This document shows, in pieces, positions 45,682 through 53,738 of a DNA stretch of 64,000 nt. Made by a program: the position numbers and the translations under genes. This stretch comes from Phycisphaeraceae bacterium (lineage in GTDB: Bacteria; Planctomycetota; Phycisphaerae; Phycisphaerales; Phycisphaeraceae). The stretch is from assembly GCA_028277745.1 (NCBI GenBank), contig JANQFR010000079.1, positions 1 through 64,000 on the forward strand, read 5' to 3'. The notes under the pieces were generated by a model that was given only the letters and a program-made list of their open reading frames with translations, was not told the DNA's origin and did not search any database. Numbering within the stretch: the stretch's first letter is position 1; each line of letters opens with the position of its first letter.

Positions 45682-46380
45682 TTACGACCCGCTCTCCCGC
45701 GAATCCAGATTCAGCTGCACGCTGTCGCCGAAAAAACGCAGGATCAACCCGTGCGCCGACGCATTGTTCGTCAACCATTCTTTCACCGCGGGCTCCAGCC
45801 CTTCGATCGCAATCGGACCTATTGGGGCTTCGGTCATCTCAAGGCGGGCGACCGGCTCCGGGTCGAAATCGGTGCCGGACTCGGGGCCCTTCCAAGCGCC
45901 TTCGTCGTCCTCTCCCGGACGTGGCCTAGACCACGTCGCCTTTTCATTCCAAGCCGTCCGCATGCGGTGCGCCCGGATCGACGCCGACCCCTCCCGTTCA
46001 CGCCAGCCGACCCTCATGTGCAACGCCGCCGACTCGATGCGCTCCGCGTCGATATCGGCCAACGGCGCCAAGTCTGGTTTGATCAGGCAGACCGCGTAGT
46101 CGTTATCGCGGAGTACAAGCAGCCCCGCAGTGCCGTTGTTCTTGTCATGGCCTCTCGTGAGAAACGTGTCCGCGGCAATCGGAAGCGTGACGGTTTCACC
46201 GCCTTCGAGCCCGACGACCATCGAAACACCCCGCTCGTCGGCGAACGCCGGCGACGCCAGGGTGAGCGTAAAAGCAAAAAGCCCGACGCACCACCTGAGA
46301 CGCGTCGCGGAACGGCGAGTCGGCCGAGAAAAGGCAAGGCGTGACGTCTCAAAATCAACGAGCGATCGGTTGGTGGCCAT
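45682..46380 (-). CDS. Locus B: secreted stand-alone copy of the DNRLRE-type domain
   Basis: 232 residues from the ATG at 46380. A GTG at 46479 overlaps the LacI stop by four bases (GTGA) and would add 33 residues, but the signal peptide (RLRWCVGLFAFTLTLASPAF) suits the shorter form. The mature protein matches residues about 73-245 of the giant hydrolase 158 bp downstream almost word for word: TLPIAADTFLTRGHDKNNGT, SAALHMRVGWREREGSASIR, AHRMRTAWNEKATWSRPRPG and ASAHGLILRFFGDSVQLNLD. It has no catalytic part. Probably a glycan-binding or anchoring module expressed on its own. Confidence 0.8.
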   Translation of the reverse strand: MATNRSLVDFETSRLAFSRPTRRSATRLRWCVGLFAFTLTLASPAFADERGVSMVVGLEGGETVTLPIAADTFLTRGHDKNNGTAGLLVLRDNDYAVCLIKPDLAPLADIDAERIESAALHMRVGWREREGSASIRAHRMRTAWNEKATWSRPRPGEDDEGAWKGPESGTDFDPEPVARLEMTEAPIGPIAIEGLEPAVKEWLTNNASAHGLILRFFGDSVQLNLDSRESGS

Positions 46381-46475
46381 CGGGGGAATGATCCTGGGGG
46401 AAAGAATGGACGTAAACAACGGAACAAGGGCACGGAAACAATACGTTGGTGGCCTCATCGAGATGCGGGACGTGT

Positions 46476-47492
46476 TCACGGTATCGGTACAGGCGGGCCG
46501 CAGCTCTCTCCGCGCTCATGAGTGAACGGGACGCCGACGGCGGGCCTCTCCCGCTCCCCGGTATTGATCAGGTCAAGGAGCATCCGCGTTGCGCCCCGCC
46601 CGACTTCTGCTTCGGGCAGGATGTGCGTGTCGATCCACACGCCGAGGTAATTGTGGCATTCGACGTCGAACGTGGTAAGTGAGAGGTCACTGCCCAGCCG
46701 AAGCCCCCCGACCGCGGCGGCGCCGGCGACCGCGAGGGCCTCGCGGGGGATGTTGGCGATGATGGCTGTAGGGCGGTCGGGCGTCTCCAACGCAGCCGAC
46801 ACGAAGCGGTGCAAATCGTCGTTAGGGATCTTCGACTCACCACCGAAAAAAGTCGGAGCAAGACCGGCTGCCATCATCACCGAGGCGTAGCCCGCAAAGC
46901 GATCAGCGGCGCTGTAGTGCTTGGTGCCGTTCAACGAAGCAAAAGCAATCCGGCGGTGACCGAATTCAAGCAACCGGTTCGCGGCTTTGACGCCCTCGGT
47001 GTAGTCGTCGGGATAAACAGCGTTGGCGGGGAGCTTGCGGTTGATCCAGACGCTCGGGACGGACGCCCGCTCCATCTGCGCGTCGAGCTCGCGGGGCACG
47101 AAATCGAAGTAGTTGATCAGGAAGCCGTCGGCGGAGTATTCGCGGAGCAACAGCGGCGTCCGCTCCGCGTCGGTGAGTTGCGCATCGGAGAGGCGCGCGA
47201 TGGTGAGACGCTGGTTCTCGCTGCTGGCGGCTTCGTCGATGCCTGAGAGCAGCCCCGGGGGGAGGTCGCTGCGGTGCTCGTGGGTGCTCAGAAGCAGCGC
47301 AATGTTGCCCAATCGTCCTTCCTTCACAGCGCGGGCGGCGGCGTTGGGGCGGTATCCCATTTCACGGGCCATCTCAATCACGCGGGCGCGGGTTTCGGGG
47401 GCGAAGTTCTCGGCCTTGCCGTTCAGCACCAGGCTGACCGTCGGGCGCGAGACCCCGCTGCGTTCGGCAATCTGTTTCATCGTGACCGGCAT
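46476..47492 (-). CDS. Locus B: LacI-family repressor
   Basis: 338 residues, start MPVTMKQIAERSGVSRPTVS at 47492. The helix-turn-helix and hinge (LVLNGKAENFAPETRARVIE, MAREMGYRPNAAARAVKEG) lead into a sugar-binding domain (ADGFLINYFDFVPRELD, VPSVWINRKLPANAVYPDDY, LLEFGHRRIAFAS) closely parallel to that of the locus A regulator. The residues facing the ligand differ, and the candidate operators differ too (AACTCGTGTT here). It is first in the operon repressor, stand-alone domain, giant hydrolase, with a four-base GTGA overlap at its end. It probably represses its own operon and the divergent surface-protein genes. Confidence 0.92.
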   Translation of the reverse strand: MPVTMKQIAERSGVSRPTVSLVLNGKAENFAPETRARVIEMAREMGYRPNAAARAVKEGRLGNIALLLSTHEHRSDLPPGLLSGIDEAASSENQRLTIARLSDAQLTDAERTPLLLREYSADGFLINYFDFVPRELDAQMERASVPSVWINRKLPANAVYPDDYTEGVKAANRLLEFGHRRIAFASLNGTKHYSAADRFAGYASVMMAAGLAPTFFGGESKIPNDDLHRFVSAALETPDRPTAIIANIPREALAVAGAAAVGGLRLGSDLSLTTFDVECHNYLGVWIDTHILPEAEVGRGATRMLLDLINTGERERPAVGVPFTHERGESCGPPVPIP

Positions 47493-47549
47493 GGATTTCG
47501 ATTAGACCTCGTAGCGTTAGAAGGCTCGTTCGACTCAATATTGTATTTA

Positions 47550-47563
47550 TTAACTCGTGTTTA
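47550..47563. promoter_or_regulatory. TTAACTCGTGTTTA, candidate locus B operator
   Basis: A near-palindrome centred on CG, 58 bp before the LacI ATG. The ten bases AACTCGTGTT recur exactly at 49574-49583, and ACTCGTGT (as its complement) at 49238-49245. CG-centred palindromes are typical of LacI operators. Confidence 0.55.
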
Positions 47564-47639
47564 TGCAATATCAACCGGGATGCTGAGCTGGGATTTTTCA
47601 TAGCCGCGAGCCCTCCCTCAACCGACCGCAACGTTGCCG

Positions 47640-48302
47640 CTAGTCGATCCGGATGGACATGATCGCTTCATAGTCGGCTTGTGTCTCTTGCTCGGGCAGC
47701 GTCTCGGCGTGATTGTCCATGAACGCGAAAACGCCGCCGGCGTTCAAGGGGTGCCGGTTCTCCATCGAGGGGGTACGTCCCGGCGGCGCCGGGCGCCAGA
47801 ACGGATTGAAAGACCATGCGAAAGGAAAACCAAAGTATTGGCGGTCGTAATAGGCCATCGTTCTGCTTGGGTTATCAACTTGATTCAGCGTTGGGAAGCC
47901 ATGGATGAAGGGCGTTGGCACACCGACACGCGCATAGCTTCCGCCGACATTGAGTTGTGCCGCGAGGGCGCCATCGGGGTTGTGCGACGGGCAGAACCAG
48001 ACGCCTTTTTTCTCGCTTCGCGTACCCTGAATGTAGGGCGGTAATAGCGTCGTCCATGAGGTATCCCATTGGTCCAACGCGGGCATGCCGGCCCCATGCC
48101 CCCAGGGCAGGACATCGTTGTAATCCATCGTGTAGAGATGCGTCGATGTCATGAGCTGCCGGACCTGACTCAGGCACTGGGCCGTGCGCGCCGCATCGCG
48201 TGCACTCGACAGGACCGGGAGCAGCAGCGTGATCAGCAGCGCGATGATCGAAATCACGACTAAGAGCTCAATCAGCGTGAAAGCTCGAGACTTGTGATTC
48301 AT
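47640..48302 (-). CDS. Locus B: pseudopilin-like protein
   Basis: 220 residues from the ATG at 48302. A GTG four codons earlier is possible. The leader MNHKSRA is followed by [20 protein letters not shown], the prepilin helix. The soluble part is homologous to the locus A pseudopilin ([37 protein letters not shown]). The end reads [20 protein letters not shown]: eleven residues from His to Asp, and Asp-Asn instead of Asp-Gly. It lies 69 bp behind the PEP-CTERM gene and is probably co-transcribed with it. Confidence 0.88.
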   Translation of the reverse strand: MNHKSRAFTLIELLVVISIIALLITLLLPVLSSARDAARTAQCLSQVRQLMTSTHLYTMDYNDVLPWGHGAGMPALDQWDTSWTTLLPPYIQGTRSEKKGVWFCPSHNPDGALAAQLNVGGSYARVGVPTPFIHGFPTLNQVDNPSRTMAYYDRQYFGFPFAWSFNPFWRPAPPGRTPSMENRHPLNAGGVFAFMDNHAETLPEQETQADYEAIMSIRID

Positions 48303-48371
48303 GATGCGTGTCACCTGGAAGAGAAGATGCGGGCGCTATGATCTGGCGCGCCGACGCTTATCGGGCGGCGA

Positions 48372-49040
48372 TTAGCGGGAGGTCCGGCGTGACCGGGGCA
48401 GCACCTGCATCGCGCCAATCGCGAGGAGGCCGAGCGAAGCCGGTTCGGGCACGACGGTTCCGATGAAACGAACCTCGGCGATTCCGACAAAACGGTTATC
48501 GCTAATCCCCTCGATAAGGGTGAAACGCACCGCATTGACGTTGTTCGCGACGTAATTCAGATCAAATCCCGCATCGGTTGCGGCAGCGCTGGCCGCGGGA
48601 AGGTTGTCGAAACGCGTCTCCGCACCGAACGTCGTCCCGCCGTCAGACGAGAACGCGACGTCCAGCACTTCCACACCTCGACCTGGTAACGGACCCGAAC
48701 CGCCGTTCTCATTGTAGTTCCACATGTGAATGCCGGTGATATTATAAGCTTGGTCAAGGGTAAATGTGATCGTTTGTCCGGGGGTCTGCACCAAATCAAC
48801 GGACGTTTGAAACATGTCACCCGCATTGGTGTTATGGGTCGGGTAAGTCGCCGGCACCGCGTCGCCCGTGACCAGAGGGCTCGACAGCCCGTTACCATTG
48901 ACGGCATCGACCGCAAGCCGATTGGCTGCCACCCACTCCGTCGGCGACGTCGCGCCGGTCGGCTGAATGATGATCGACGCCTGAGCCGTGCCGACCAAGC
49001 CAGCGACGACGATCGCACTCGCAAGAAACGCACTCTTCAT
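48372..49040 (-). CDS. Locus B: PEP-CTERM protein with discoidin-like body
   Basis: 222 residues from the ATG at 49040, which has AGGAGGT about six bases upstream; the 62 codons before it are not coding. Signal peptide KSAFLASAIVVAGLVGTAQA. The body has TFTLDQAYNITGIHMWNYNE, RGVEVLDVAFSSDGGTTFGA and VRFTLIEGISDNRFVGIAEV, the pattern of F5/8 type C (discoidin)-like carbohydrate-binding modules. The tail is VVPEPASLGLLAIGAMQVLP with an Arg cluster, the exosortase signal. A surface glycan-binding protein is the most likely reading, and the clearest binding fold among the four PEP-CTERM proteins here. Confidence 0.9.
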   Translation of the reverse strand: MKSAFLASAIVVAGLVGTAQASIIIQPTGATSPTEWVAANRLAVDAVNGNGLSSPLVTGDAVPATYPTHNTNAGDMFQTSVDLVQTPGQTITFTLDQAYNITGIHMWNYNENGGSGPLPGRGVEVLDVAFSSDGGTTFGAETRFDNLPAASAAATDAGFDLNYVANNVNAVRFTLIEGISDNRFVGIAEVRFIGTVVPEPASLGLLAIGAMQVLPRSRRTSR

Positions 49041-49237
49041 ATGGTTACCTCCTGATACAGGAAAAGAAAAAGGGTGAGACAACGGACGATGTGAACGGGC
49101 CGCCACGAACCGGCACGCCCGTCGGATCGTGGCCGAACACAAAGCCACCCATCGGCGACAGGCGTTCCGCTTTCGATGGTGTGAATCAAGGCTGCTGGCA
49201 CGTAGAGTTCTCCGGCGTAACACCAATATATTAATTC

Positions 49238-49245
49238 ACACGAGT
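49238..49245. promoter_or_regulatory. ACACGAGT, candidate locus B operator before PEP-CTERM gene
   Basis: Complement of ACTCGTGT found at 47553-47560 and 49575-49582, here about 200 bp before the PEP-CTERM ATG, flanked by TTAATTC and AAATCAA. Match is limited to the eight-base core plus AT flanks, so chance is not excluded. Confidence 0.4.
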
Positions 49246-49572
49246 AAATCAACGGTTTAATCGGAAAAACCGGGTTAACGCCGATGCCATTACGATAGCG
49301 GGAGTTCTATGCCGGCAAGGGGTATCTGGCGACCTCACCGGCCAGAATCAGCACGCTGCTGGATGCGCGATGTCGCGGAATGACATCGGAGCAACACGCA
49401 TTAATTCATATAAATTATTTTAAAGTATTATTTTATAAATTAAATTCCGGGGTCATGCCGCGCCTACTCGTTGGAAGTCGCCCGTCCGGCTCGACGCCAT
49501 TGATGGCCGATGATGTGGAAGACACCGGCCTAAGGCAACGCCGCCGGCGTCCTTGGGGCGCAATACGAAGAG

Positions 49573-49586
49573 AAACTCGTGTTAAT
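49573..49586. promoter_or_regulatory. AAACTCGTGTTAAT, locus B-type operator before the rhamnose genes
   Basis: Shares AACTCGTGTT exactly with the site before the locus B repressor. It lies about 510 bp before the mutarotase ATG with no gene between, so it may place the mutarotase/isomerase pair under the same repressor. Confidence 0.45.
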
Positions 49587-50091
49587 ATTCACCTATCTCG
49601 ATCCCCCGATACCCGCCCCATGGCCACCCACACCCCGACACCTGCGGCACAGGCCACGCCCTACGCCGATCGATCCATGCCCGCCGTCACATCGCGTGGG
49701 CGACCTATTCATCCGTCGCGTGACGCCTGTTGGTGTGCCCCGAGAGGCCCGTCGAGACCCCGTCTCCCAATCTCAATGTTCGCACCAAGCCCTAGCACGG
49801 TCCACCGTGATCCAGTTTGGGGCTGTCGCGACGAAACGTTGGGATCGAAGCGCGACGGAACGAATGACTTCGAAGACCGACACATGACGCGGCTGCCTCG
49901 GGGAATGCGTGGGTTGCCCGTTGCCTCTTTCCTCGATGTATCGGACATTGACGATGAACACGCGTACATACTCTAACCCGATCCCCCTGAACTTCAACGG
50001 CATGCTGCATTACGAACCGCTCAACCGTGAGTAATGCCTAGACACGGTTTCTTCAGGCTGTGCTCCATCGAATTGCAATGGAAAGGTGCTT

Positions 50092-50406
50092 ATGCAAAAC
50101 GTGGCCTTCACCATGCAGATCAAGCCAGGTAGTGAGGCGGAATATAAACGCCGTCACGATGAAATCGACCCTGAACTGATGAAGCTGTTGCGTGATGTTG
50201 GTATCAGCGATTATTCGATCTTCTGGGATCCAACAACGAACATACTTTTCGCAGTCATGAAACTCCGCGAGGGGCACCGCGTTGAATCATTAAAAGAGAA
50301 TCCGATCATGCGTAAATGGTGGAACTACATGGCCGACCTAATGGATGTTCATCCGGACAACGAGCCGATCTGTGGCGAACTGAAACCGATGTTCCATATG
50401 GCGTGA
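50092..50406 (+). CDS. rhaM: L-rhamnose mutarotase
   Basis: 104 residues, full length for RhaM, which interconverts the alpha and beta anomers of L-rhamnose in the cytoplasm. Family blocks are MQNVAFTMQIKPGSEAEYKR followed by RHDEIDPELM, ISDYSIFWDPTTNILFAVMK, MRKWWNYMADLMDVHPDNEP and a final LKPMFHMA. The catalytic His in RRH and the WW pair are present. The ATG at 50092 is preferred over a GTG two codons earlier, with AAAGG five bases upstream. The next gene, 61 bp downstream, is an AraA/FucI-like isomerase, so the pair most likely opens deoxysugar catabolism. Confidence 0.9.
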   Translation: MQNVAFTMQIKPGSEAEYKRRHDEIDPELMKLLRDVGISDYSIFWDPTTNILFAVMKLREGHRVESLKENPIMRKWWNYMADLMDVHPDNEPICGELKPMFHMA

Positions 50407-50467
50407 ATTGACTATGAGAATTGGCAATGTAATGCATTGCATTGTGCGTTGTCTTTGGAAATAAAGT

Positions 50468-51889
50468 ATGAATCTGCGGATCGGATTGTTCGGCATCGGG
50501 CTTGAGGCGTACTGGCCGCAGTTTTCCGGCCTTGAGCAACGCCTCAAGGGTTACATCGGCCAGGTCGAGGCCAAGCTCGCCCGCCCCTGCGTCGATGTCG
50601 TCAACCTCGGCATGATCGATACGCCCGAGAAGGCTATGGCCGCCGGGCACGGCTTCCGCAAAGCGGATGTCGACCTGATCTTCCTGCACGTGACCACGTA
50701 CGCGCTGTCGCACACGGTGCTGCCCGTCGTGCAGCGCGCGAAGGCGCCGGTGATCATCCTGAACCTCTCGCCTGAAGCGGCGATTGATTACGCCACGTTC
50801 AATAAGCTGGGCGATCGCACGAAGATGACCGGCGAGTGGCTGGCCTACTGCGCCGCCTGCCCCGTGCCCGAGATCGCCAACGCGTTCAACCGCGCCCGCA
50901 TCGACTTCCACCAGGTCACCGGCATGCTGCGCGACGACCCCGCCTGCTGGGAGCAGGTCGACGCGTGGATCGACGCCGCTCGCGTCGCCCACGTCATGAG
51001 CCACAACCGCATGGGCCTGCTGGGGCACTATTACAACGGCATGATGGACATCTACTCCGACCTGACCCAGCAGGTCGCCCATTTCGGCGGGCACATGCAG
51101 ATCATGGAGGTCGAGGAATTGGCCGAGCTTCGCCGCGCCGTGACCGACGCCGAGGCCGCCGACCGTGTCGTGTACTTCCACGAGCAATTCGACGTCCAGC
51201 CCGACTGCGCCGCAGACGAACTCGACCGCGCCGCGCGCACCTCCATCGCGCTCGACCGCCTGGTCGAGAAACACGAACTGGGGTCGATGGCCTACTACTA
51301 CGAGTCTACCCCCGACCACGAGCACGAGGATCTGATGGCCTCGGTCATCCTTGGCAATTCGCTGCTCACCGCACGCGGCGTCCCCGTCGCCGGCGAGTAC
51401 GAGGTCAAGAACGCTCAGGCGATGAAGATCTTGGATACCTTCGGCGTCGGCGGTTCGTTCACCGAGTATTACGCCATGGATTACGCCGACGACATCGTCC
51501 TCATGGGGCACGACGGGCCCGGCCACATCCAGATCGCCCAGGGTAAGACAAAGGTCAGACCGCTGGAGGTCTACCACGGCAAGGTCGGCAAGGGGTTGTC
51601 GGTCGAGATGGCGGTGAAGCACGGCCCGGTCACGCTGCTGTCGGTCGTGCAGACCGTTGACGGCCGGGTCAAGCTGCTCGTTGCGGAGGGCCAATCCGAG
51701 GACGGCCCGATCCTCGAGATCGGCAATACCAACAGCCGCTACCGCTTCCCCATCGGCGCCCGCGCGTACATGGAGGGCTGGAACGTCCACGGCCCGGCCC
51801 ACCACTGCGCCGTCGGCGTCGGACACATAGCCGATCGACTCCACAAGCTAGGCAGCCTGCTGGGCATGGAAGTGGCACAAGTATGTTGA
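50468..51889 (+). CDS. AraA/FucI-superfamily sugar isomerase
   Basis: 473 residues, close to L-arabinose isomerase length. Likely metal ligands are Glu in MAYYYESTPDHEHED, Glu in PVAGEYEVKNAQAMKI, His in VLMGHDGPGHIQIAQ and His in WNVHGPAHHCAVGVGH, following the two Glu/two His pattern of AraA. The N-terminal domain has FRKADVDLIFLHVTTYALS. With the rhamnose mutarotase directly upstream the substrate may be L-rhamnose, L-fucose or a related aldose, but it is not the classical RhaA. The members of this 'AraA-like' branch in planctomycetes are uncharacterised as far as I know. Confidence 0.83.
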   Translation: MNLRIGLFGIGLEAYWPQFSGLEQRLKGYIGQVEAKLARPCVDVVNLGMIDTPEKAMAAGHGFRKADVDLIFLHVTTYALSHTVLPVVQRAKAPVIILNLSPEAAIDYATFNKLGDRTKMTGEWLAYCAACPVPEIANAFNRARIDFHQVTGMLRDDPACWEQVDAWIDAARVAHVMSHNRMGLLGHYYNGMMDIYSDLTQQVAHFGGHMQIMEVEELAELRRAVTDAEAADRVVYFHEQFDVQPDCAADELDRAARTSIALDRLVEKHELGSMAYYYESTPDHEHEDLMASVILGNSLLTARGVPVAGEYEVKNAQAMKILDTFGVGGSFTEYYAMDYADDIVLMGHDGPGHIQIAQGKTKVRPLEVYHGKVGKGLSVEMAVKHGPVTLLSVVQTVDGRVKLLVAEGQSEDGPILEIGNTNSRYRFPIGARAYMEGWNVHGPAHHCAVGVGHIADRLHKLGSLLGMEVAQVC

Positions 51890-51923
51890 TTGATTCCGAC
51901 TTTGTTTACAGATCTATTGCACT

Positions 51924-52139
51924 TTACTTGAATTTACTTTGTGCATGACTATCGTCGGAAGCTAAGAGCGTGTGTAGGAAGCCACGTCGCTCCGGCTTCA
52001 GTCGGCGAAGCATGCGGTTGATCATCGCCAGGCGGATCACCGATTCACTGCTGTCGGACAGGTCTTCGTAGCCCTCGCTCAGGAGCAGGTACTTGTAGAA
52101 TGACGCGGGCCATTCCGGGGTGGGCCACAATGTAAGCAC
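51924..52139 (-). pseudogene. C-terminal fragment of an IS5-type transposase
   Basis: A 71-codon minus-strand frame contains YKYLLLSEGYEDLSDSSESV followed by IRLAMINRMLRRLKPERRGF. This is the end of IS5/IS427-like DDE transposases ('...RRLSKDYEDLPESSEAVIRLAMIRLMLRRL'). The upstream catalytic part is absent, replaced by unrelated sequence, so it is a dead remnant. No terminal inverted repeats were found. Confidence 0.55.
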
Positions 52140-52300
52140 CCGCTCTTTCTTCCCCGTGATTTACGCGGCTCGCCGGACGTAATAGCAGCGCGTAGAACCC
52201 GGTTTTCTTCACGCAGGAACCGCACATGAGCGTCCCGGCGACACACGGAGTCTGTCTTTTCATAAAGCGGAGGATTTGGCCAGATCCCGATGAACGCCAA
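52140..52300 (-). pseudogene. N-terminal fragment of the integrase/transposase family
   Basis: The minus strand reads VCRRDAHVRFLREENRVLRA and AI, then loses similarity. The block is the same as DAHVRFLRGE at 36660-36930, which precedes the 'GRPRK' domain preserved at 7067-7515. It directly abuts the IS5-type scrap and lies just behind the sulfatase gene. Confidence 0.5.
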
Positions 52301-52322
52301 CCAAGCCTGTTCTCCGCCGTGC

Positions 52323-53738
52323 TCACGCGCCAGCTAATCCAAGCCACCCGGTCGCGTTACTGAGATCCTTCGGGCTCAAGGAGCCCATACCGAGATCGAT
52401 CAGTTGGCCGTCGCGGACATCAGTGTGGTTTTCGGAAATCAAATGATCCACCATTCGCTGACGAATCGGCCCGATCAGGTCTTCGGCCTCCGCAAGATCG
52501 TATTCGTCAAACGGGTCGCGGCTCTTATCAAAAAGCAATTCGCGGCCGTCTTCAACGAAATAGAGATACTTATAGCGGCCATCGTGAAACATATGCTGAC
52601 GGCCGATCTGACCGTGCAGCGAATCTCTCACGGCCGACTGTTGGCCGGTGCAAAGCGGCAACAGGCTGACGCCATCAACCGTCTCGGCCGGTTGCGTTCC
52701 GGCCAATTCACAGAACGTAGGCAAAAGGTCCGCCCATTGGACCAGGCTGTCGCAAACATGCCCTCCGCCTAAGGCGTCACGCCACGGGCCGTAACGCATG
52801 ATCAAGGGAATCCGGGCCGAGCCGTCCAGAAACGTGCTCTTGGAAAAATCGCCATAGTCACCGAGGTGGTCGCCGTGATCGGAGGAATAAACGATCACGG
52901 TGTTATCCCAGACGCCGGCGGCGATCAGCGCGCCGAGCAAACGCCCGATCTGATGATCGATATTTGTCACTTTGCCGTAGTAAACGCCGCGGGCCTTGCG
53001 CAGCGCATCTGATTTCATCCAGGTATGGCCATTACCCGCTCGATGAAAGCGCAACGCGTATGGAGCCGAGTCGCCTTCAGACCATTCGGGGAGGGCTGGA
53101 TCGGGAACCGCCTCGCTGTCATACATGCTGTAGTACGGCTCATGAATGGTATTGGGAGGGTGAGGATCGATCATTGAAGCCCACAGGAAAAACGGCTGAT
53201 CCCGCTCACGCTCCTGAATGAATTCCATGCTCCGGTCTACAATCCAATCCGTGCTGCATAACCTTGCGGGAAAGGCGCTGAGGGTGGGGGAAAACTCGTT
53301 AGCCCCGATGCCGGTCAGTCGCCCGGGCCTGCCTCCAGAGTAGACGGCCTGCAAGGTCTGGAGGCGACTCAACGGCACCCATGCCTCAAACCCGCCGCGG
53401 AAACTGGGTTCCGTATGCCAATGGGTCTTGCCGACCAGGCAGGTCTGATAGCCGGCCGCGGTCATCAAAGCGCCCAGAAACTGGTCGCGAGGGTGGTTGA
53501 CCCGATAGCTCGGCGCATAATCCGGCTTGCCGTATCGATGAGCCTGGCGGCCGGTGACAAGTGTGGTGCGCGACGGGATGCATACCGGGCAATCGGTGTA
53601 CGCCTGGTTGAAACGGACGCCTTCACTCGCAAGCATGTCGAGATGCGGCGTCCGTACGCAGGGGTGTCCCGTACACCCAAGCGTGTCCGCCCGGTGCTGG
53701 TCTGATGTGATTAATACGATGTTGGGGCGTCCCGCCAT
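52323..53738 (-). CDS. Sulfatase (S1, formylglycine-type) without signal peptide
   Basis: 471 residues, alkaline-phosphatase superfamily. The nucleophile motif C-x-P-S-R is at Cys53 (CPVCIPSRTTLVTGR), to be converted to formylglycine. Metal and substrate blocks are NIVLITSDQHRADTLGCTGH, VGKTHWHTE, FLWASMIDPHPPN and IVYSSDHGDHLGDYG. The protein starts directly with the catalytic fold, so it appears cytoplasmic, whereas most planctomycete sulfatases are exported. GGAG lies five bases before the ATG. It is divergent from a LacI regulator. It should desulfate a sugar taken up as a sulfated mono- or oligosaccharide, unless it uses another export route. Confidence 0.92.
   Translation of the reverse strand: MAGRPNIVLITSDQHRADTLGCTGHPCVRTPHLDMLASEGVRFNQAYTDCPVCIPSRTTLVTGRQAHRYGKPDYAPSYRVNHPRDQFLGALMTAAGYQTCLVGKTHWHTEPSFRGGFEAWVPLSRLQTLQAVYSGGRPGRLTGIGANEFSPTLSAFPARLCSTDWIVDRSMEFIQERERDQPFFLWASMIDPHPPNTIHEPYYSMYDSEAVPDPALPEWSEGDSAPYALRFHRAGNGHTWMKSDALRKARGVYYGKVTNIDHQIGRLLGALIAAGVWDNTVIVYSSDHGDHLGDYGDFSKSTFLDGSARIPLIMRYGPWRDALGGGHVCDSLVQWADLLPTFCELAGTQPAETVDGVSLLPLCTGQQSAVRDSLHGQIGRQHMFHDGRYKYLYFVEDGRELLFDKSRDPFDEYDLAEAEDLIGPIRQRMVDHLISENHTDVRDGQLIDLGMGSLSPKDLSNATGWLGLAGA

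Larger units (their letters stand above)
49041..50091. other. Long non-coding regulatory stretch with AT-rich core
   Basis: About one kilobase without a convincing gene. It holds the ribosome site of the PEP-CTERM gene (about 49048-49054), an operator-like ACACGAGT at 49238-49245, a very AT-rich run at 49400-49450 unlike the rest of the window, and the AACTCGTGTT motif at 49574-49583. A short frame near 49950-50033 reads NPIPLNFNGMLHYEPLNRE and may be the scrap of a lost gene. A 198-codon frame (49380-49976) crosses these sites and is rejected. Confidence 0.6.

Noticed and set aside
47536-47543. Palindrome CAATATTG before the locus B repressor, also near 53875
   Set aside because: Short AT-rich palindrome expected by chance; the CG-centred motif nearby is a better operator candidate.
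49380-49976. 198-codon plus-strand frame upstream of rhaM
   Set aside because: Pro/Arg/Ser-rich without motif, crosses the AT-rich run and an operator-like site; treated as non-coding.
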